Source: Labrenzia sp. THAF82 (lineage in GTDB: Bacteria > Pseudomonadota > Alphaproteobacteria > Rhizobiales > Stappiaceae). Taken from it: DNA of 64,000 nucleotides. How positions within the stretch are numbered: the first letter of the stretch is position 1; the number at the start of each line of letters is the position of its first letter. Below the pieces are notes generated by a model that was given only the letters and a program-made list of their open reading frames with translations, was not told where the DNA came from and did not search any database. This document shows, in pieces, positions 60,913 through 64,000 of the stretch. The position numbers and the translations under genes were made by a program. The stretch is taken from assembly GCF_009363435.1 (NCBI RefSeq), contig NZ_CP045354.1, forward strand, positions 1,950,501 to 2,014,500. The letters are read 5' to 3'.

Positions 60913-61042
60913 GCTTTGTTAACCATGTTCAGATCAATGCCGGTGGATAGCTGGTGGTAACGGCGTCAAGGCTGTTTCGCTCCGAAATGAGTCGGTTAAG
61001 ACTTGATTCACCAATCGGCAGAAGCACGGAGTCAGGCGCCTC

Positions 61043-61624
61043 ATGTCTGAAATGCAGGATAACGTTGTTCCACATACACGCATGCGCTCATTACGCGATG
61101 CTATCCGGAAAGTTCAGCTCGGTGAAGTCGAGCGGTCCGATGTGGTGGTTGAGCTGCAGGAAACCGAGCGGGCCCGGCTTGATATGCTGGCCGATGAACT
61201 CAAGGACGTCTTCAAGGAAATCCCGGAGGACGACGACCAGTTTTCGCTACAGATCATTTCGGGCTCAACACCGCGTTTGTGGATCGATGCAACAAGTCAT
61301 GTCGTGGTTGGCGGTGATCGCCGGACCTATCGTTTTTTGAAAGATACCCGTCTGGGCAGGGTGGTTATTCTGGAAACGGCCAATATCGATGACATGGCGG
61401 ATTGCCTGACGGAGTACATCGCCGAGCGGGTGCTTGAACGGGAAAAGGCACTTGAAGGCGATTGGCTCAACAATCGCTTGCGCCAGGTGGCGCTCGATTC
61501 AAAAGTGGTGCGCGTCAAGGAAAGCAGCACACCCTGGCTGTCCGTCATCGGAGCATTCGGAATTGGTCTTGCCGCCGGCGTCATCGGGCTGGTCGCGTTT
61601 GCCTGGTTTGCCAATCCTCTTTGA
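61043..61624 (+). CDS. Conserved hypothetical protein with C-terminal membrane anchor
   Basis: 193 residues. A charged, mostly soluble N-terminal region (helix MRSLRDAIRKVQLGEVERSDVV, then a beta-rich part around PRLWIDATSHVVVGGDRRTYRFL) is followed by one C-terminal membrane helix (about 168-190, GAFGIGLAAGVIGLVAFAWF). It resembles tail-anchored hypothetical proteins of Alphaproteobacteria; no function known to me. Divergent from mtnA and convergent with the metallophosphoesterase gene. Confidence 0.65.
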   Translation: MSEMQDNVVPHTRMRSLRDAIRKVQLGEVERSDVVVELQETERARLDMLADELKDVFKEIPEDDDQFSLQIISGSTPRLWIDATSHVVVGGDRRTYRFLKDTRLGRVVILETANIDDMADCLTEYIAERVLEREKALEGDWLNNRLRQVALDSKVVRVKESSTPWLSVIGAFGIGLAAGVIGLVAFAWFANPL

Positions 61625-61640
61625 GTCCGAAACGTTTGGT

Positions 61641-62576
61641 CTATCGGGCAACGGGAATCGAAATGTCTCTTTGTTCGAGTAGGCTTACTGGCTCGTGGGG
61701 AACAACGAAACCATGTTCCTCCATCCGGCAAGACCAGCCTTCATTACCTTTTTCGATCGTGAACAAATTGTAGCGTGCCGGTCGGCTTTTGCCGCCCGGA
61801 GCGCTGGTCGCTGAGGGAACACCGACGACTGGAATGGGCCCATGTGGGCCGTCGATCTCTTCAAAACTGTCGATATGAGTATGGCCGTGCAGGATGAGTT
61901 CAGCCCCGGCTCTCTTGACAACCGCACGCACGCGAGACGCATCTGACAGTCTTTTGTGCCAACGGGTGGCATGTTTAAAGGGCGGGTGGTGCAGCATGAC
62001 GATCCGAAACAAGCGCTCGCGGCCGAGTTCTTCCAAAATGGTTCTCAGTCGCTTGCTCTGGGCGCTGCCCACTCTGCCTGTTGCAAACCAAGGTGCGCTG
62101 GCTCGTCCGGTTGTGACACCTATGAGCGCGATATCGCCACGTTTGCGAACATAGGGAAAGGTTGCCCCGGACTTTGCTGACAGATCGGGCTCTTCGGTTG
62201 CCTGATCACCGCACATATAGGGCCACCAGGCCATTCGGGCCTTGCGAAATGCACCGGGAACATAAGCGTCGTGGTTGCCGGGAACGACTGATACGTTTGT
62301 CGGCTCGCCGATCTCTTCCAGCCAGGCCCGTGCCCCGGTTATCTCCAGCGGCAGCGCGATATTGACCAGATCACCGGTGACCGCAATGTGGTCAGGTGCC
62401 TGTGCCTTCATGTCCGCAACAAGCTGTTCCAAATAATTGGCACCCATGATTTTGGACCGGTTCCGGTGCCAGTTCAGGTACCCAAGAATGCGTTTGGAAA
62501 AAAGCTGGAGCAGCTTGGGATCCGGAAGAGGTCCAAGATGCGGATCCGAGATGTGGGCGAGCGTGAATAGCGACAT
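61641..62576 (-). CDS. Calcineurin-like metallophosphoesterase
   Basis: 311 residues with all five metallophosphoesterase blocks: ISDPHLG, GDLVN, PGNHD, LHHPP and HGHTH. It resembles the CpdA/Icc-like cAMP phosphodiesterase group and other cytoplasmic binuclear phosphoesterases. The cAMP-degrading role would complement the cyclase at 38 kb but is not established. It lies downstream, on the same strand, of the terminated small-protein gene. Confidence 0.85.
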   Translation of the reverse strand: MSLFTLAHISDPHLGPLPDPKLLQLFSKRILGYLNWHRNRSKIMGANYLEQLVADMKAQAPDHIAVTGDLVNIALPLEITGARAWLEEIGEPTNVSVVPGNHDAYVPGAFRKARMAWWPYMCGDQATEEPDLSAKSGATFPYVRKRGDIALIGVTTGRASAPWFATGRVGSAQSKRLRTILEELGRERLFRIVMLHHPPFKHATRWHKRLSDASRVRAVVKRAGAELILHGHTHIDSFEEIDGPHGPIPVVGVPSATSAPGGKSRPARYNLFTIEKGNEGWSCRMEEHGFVVPHEPVSLLEQRDISIPVAR

Positions 62577-62596
62577 GGGCGCGCATCTTCAAAGCA

Positions 62597-62634
62597 AAAG
62601 GCGCTGCGTCAAGCAAATAACGCAGCGCCTTTTT
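62597..62634. terminator. Strong terminator of the small-protein transcript
   Basis: Perfect 12-bp stem AAAGGCGCTGCG / CGCAGCGCCTTT with a 12-nt loop, T-rich on both sides (TTTTT on the plus strand, CTTTTGCTTT on the minus). It lies 28 bp after the stop of the 39-codon gene on the minus strand. Confidence 0.85.
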
Positions 62635-62661
62635 CAAAATGGCAGATTTTTCTGTCGCTGA

Positions 62662-62781
62662 TCAGTTGCTTGTGAACGTCGTCAGAGCAGCAACAACGCG
62701 GGGGTTGCTGAGATCAACAGCCGGTTTCCACTGATAGTGGGAATGACGACGGCGGCGTTTGCCGAAAAGAGCGTTCAACAT
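62662..62781 (-). CDS. Probable small basic protein (39 residues)
   Basis: 39 codons starting MLNALFGKRRRRHSHYQWK and ending LTTFTSN. A good ribosome site (GAAGGA, about 8 bp before the ATG) precedes it and a strong terminator follows at 62597-62634, so it has the look of an independent transcription unit. The Arg/Lys/His-rich N-terminal third could bind nucleic acid or phospholipid. I recognise no family. Too short to be found by ordinary gene callers; expression needs confirming. Confidence 0.55.
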   Translation of the reverse strand: MLNALFGKRRRRHSHYQWKPAVDLSNPRVVAALTTFTSN

Positions 62782-62989
62782 CGGAGTATCCTTCAGGGGT
62801 CAGACAGCCTGAATTGCGCTGCCTTCGAAATCATCATGTTGCCTGATATATAGGCATTCGCAGTTGCGATGAGGAGCGTTATTCTGGCTGGGCTGCCTTG
62901 CACGCAATGCATGGGTTAACATGGGGTAACTGCATGGTTCGCAAAGCTGGATGCCGGATTCTGGCTGGCCCGGTGAGGGCCCGCATTGA

Positions 62990-63475
62990 ATGCTGAAGGT
63001 CCTTTCCTATCTGCCTTCAAACTGGACCAAGCGAATGATCCAGGGACTGGGGCTCGTCCGAAACCCCTATACGCTCGGCGTGCGGGTACTGGTCCTTGAT
63101 GCGAAGGACAGGGTCTTGTTGGTCCGACACAGCTATCTGGAAGGGTGGTATTTGCCTGGCGGTGGCGTCGACCGAGGCGAAACAATGGTCGAAGCGGCCT
63201 GCCGCGAGGTGCTTGAGGAGGCCGGTATCTCGACCTCAGGTGAACCTGTCTTGATGAATGTCTATCTCAACGAAGAAGCAACAGGCAGGGACCATGTGGG
63301 ACTTTTTCTTGTTTCGGAATGGACCGAGGCAGAAAACTACCTGAGCCCCAACGCTGAGATCGTTGAAGCAGCTTTTTTCGCGCCAGGGAACCTTCCGTCT
63401 GGTGTCACCTCGGCAACCGTTCGACGTGTCGAAGAATGGCTGGCCGGCGAAGGAACCGCCGGCAGCCGCTGGTGA
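62990..63475 (+). CDS. Nudix hydrolase
   Basis: 161 residues. The Nudix box is complete between G58 and I80 (GX5EX7REUXEEXGU with E64, R72, E73, E76, E77). It hydrolyses a nucleoside diphosphate linked to another moiety; the substrate is unknown. The N-terminal RNPYTLGVRVLVLD strand leads directly into the fold. The gene ends 26 bp before the convergent glutathionyl-hydroquinone reductase gene. Confidence 0.9.
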   Translation: MLKVLSYLPSNWTKRMIQGLGLVRNPYTLGVRVLVLDAKDRVLLVRHSYLEGWYLPGGGVDRGETMVEAACREVLEEAGISTSGEPVLMNVYLNEEATGRDHVGLFLVSEWTEAENYLSPNAEIVEAAFFAPGNLPSGVTSATVRRVEEWLAGEGTAGSRW

Positions 63476-63501
63476 AACCAGGTAGCGCCTTTCGCACTGC
63501 G

Positions 63502-64000
63502 TCAGGCCGCGGCCTTCAACCTGTCGCGATTGTGCGGGGCCAGAAAGTCGAGGTCGGGGCCGACGGGGACAATTCTGGTTGGATTCACGCTCTCATGTGA
63601 ACCGTAATAGTGTTGCTTGATCGTCGGCATGTCGACGGTTTCAGCAACTCCAGGCACCTGGTAGAGCTCCAGAAGATAGTTCGACAGGTTTGGATAGTCG
63701 GCGATGCGTCTGATGTTGCATTTGAAATGGCCGACATAGACGGCATCGAAACGCACCAGAGTGGTGAACAAGCGCCAATCGGCTTCCGTCAATTGTTCGC
63801 CGGCCAGGTAGCGACGTGTCGAAAGGCGGTCTTCCAGGAAATCCAACGTATCGAACAATGCTGTTACGGCCTCTTCATAGGCTTCCTGTGTCGTGGCGAA
63901 GCCGGACTTGTAAACGCCATTGTTTAGTGTGTGGTAGATCCGCTCGTTGACCTCGTCGATCTCGATGCGAAGCGCGGCAGGGTAAAAATCAAGTTTCGAC
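63502..64000 (-). CDS. yqjG: Glutathionyl-hydroquinone reductase (3' part)
   Basis: C-terminal ~165 residues of a Xi-class glutathione transferase/glutathionyl-hydroquinone reductase, cut by the window end; the frame is open to base 64000. Family signatures include EVNERIYHTLNNGVYKSGFA, LTEADWRLFTTLVRFDAVYVGHFKCN, YPNLSNYLLELYQVPGVAETV and HYYGSHESVNPTRIVPVGP. It reduces glutathionyl-hydroquinones. The catalytic Cys in the N-terminal thioredoxin domain lies outside the window. Confidence 0.92.
   Translation of the reverse strand, partial: SKLDFYPAALRIEIDEVNERIYHTLNNGVYKSGFATTQEAYEEAVTALFDTLDFLEDRLSTRRYLAGEQLTEADWRLFTTLVRFDAVYVGHFKCNIRRIADYPNLSNYLLELYQVPGVAETVDMPTIKQHYYGSHESVNPTRIVPVGPDLDFLAPHNRDRLKAAA

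Noticed and set aside
62916-62930. TTAAC...GTAAC near the Nudix gene as a CtrA box
   Set aside because: With 7-bp spacing the second half reads TAAC instead of TTAA; too degenerate.
1-64000. CRISPR arrays, rRNA genes, complete insertion sequences
   Set aside because: No regularly spaced identical repeats, no rRNA-like sequence and no transposase gene were seen on either strand.

Overview
The window reads as chromosome of a motile alphaproteobacterium, most likely a marine Hyphomicrobiales/Stappiaceae-type organism (family-level placement is inference). Pointers are a SciP (DUF1153) cell-cycle regulator, CtrA-type TTAA-N7-TTAA boxes, an FlbD-type sigma-54 activator, a Caulobacter-like fliF-fliG-fliH-fliN-flbD order, and many LysR-regulated catabolic modules. 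Nearly all the sequence is coding. No rRNA, CRISPR array or intact insertion sequence is visible.

Layout. 0.8-8.3 kb: a tightly overlapping seven-gene operon (CntA-like Rieske oxygenase, choline sulfatase, SDR, BKACE, aldehyde dehydrogenase, second SDR, L-carnitine-dehydrogenase-like enzyme). It is followed by a convergent GlxA/GbdR-type AraC regulator and looks like a quaternary-ammonium (betaine/carnitine/choline-O-sulfate type) degradation island. 9.6-17.8 kb: LysR regulator, ureohydrolase (agmatinase/guanidinobutyrase type), RidA, a complete PotFGHI-like ABC importer and an aminotransferase, probably for a guanidino or polyamine compound. 18.1-23 kb: MDR reductase, KefG-like flavoprotein, KefB/C antiporter and a 2OG-Fe(II) oxygenase. 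23.1-31.2 kb: two paralogous LysR genes, each divergent from an enzyme gene or operon (crotonase; CmcJ/NvfI-like oxygenase + LLM monooxygenase + SDR), with a secreted esterase and AlkB between them. A 25-bp motif with fixed spacing links both LysR promoters and the MDR promoter. 31.5-35.5 kb: a 1304-residue beta-helix/G8/RTX protein.

36-43.5 kb holds a LysR/cupin pair, a membrane class III adenylate cyclase, a YdjM-like membrane protein, a 957-bp mini-island bounded by a tRNA-Met gene and a 47-bp copy of its 3' half, and mnmA. 43.8-54.9 kb is the flagellar block: fliK and flgD behind a candidate sigma-54 promoter and FlbD-like palindrome, sciP, then fliF-fliG-fliH-fliN-flbD-flhA behind a perfect CtrA box. 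54.9-64 kb carries a secreted glycosidase-like protein, a two-component system, a 91-residue protein behind another perfect CtrA box, a GNAT acetyltransferase, mtnA, a membrane-anchored hypothetical, a metallophosphoesterase, a probable 39-residue small protein with its own terminator, a Nudix hydrolase and the 3' part of a glutathionyl-hydroquinone reductase gene cut by the window edge.

The genes fall into two groups: accessory LysR/AraC-controlled catabolic modules (first 40 kb) and core flagellar/cell-cycle and housekeeping genes (rest). All functions are assigned by reading motifs; no database search was possible.
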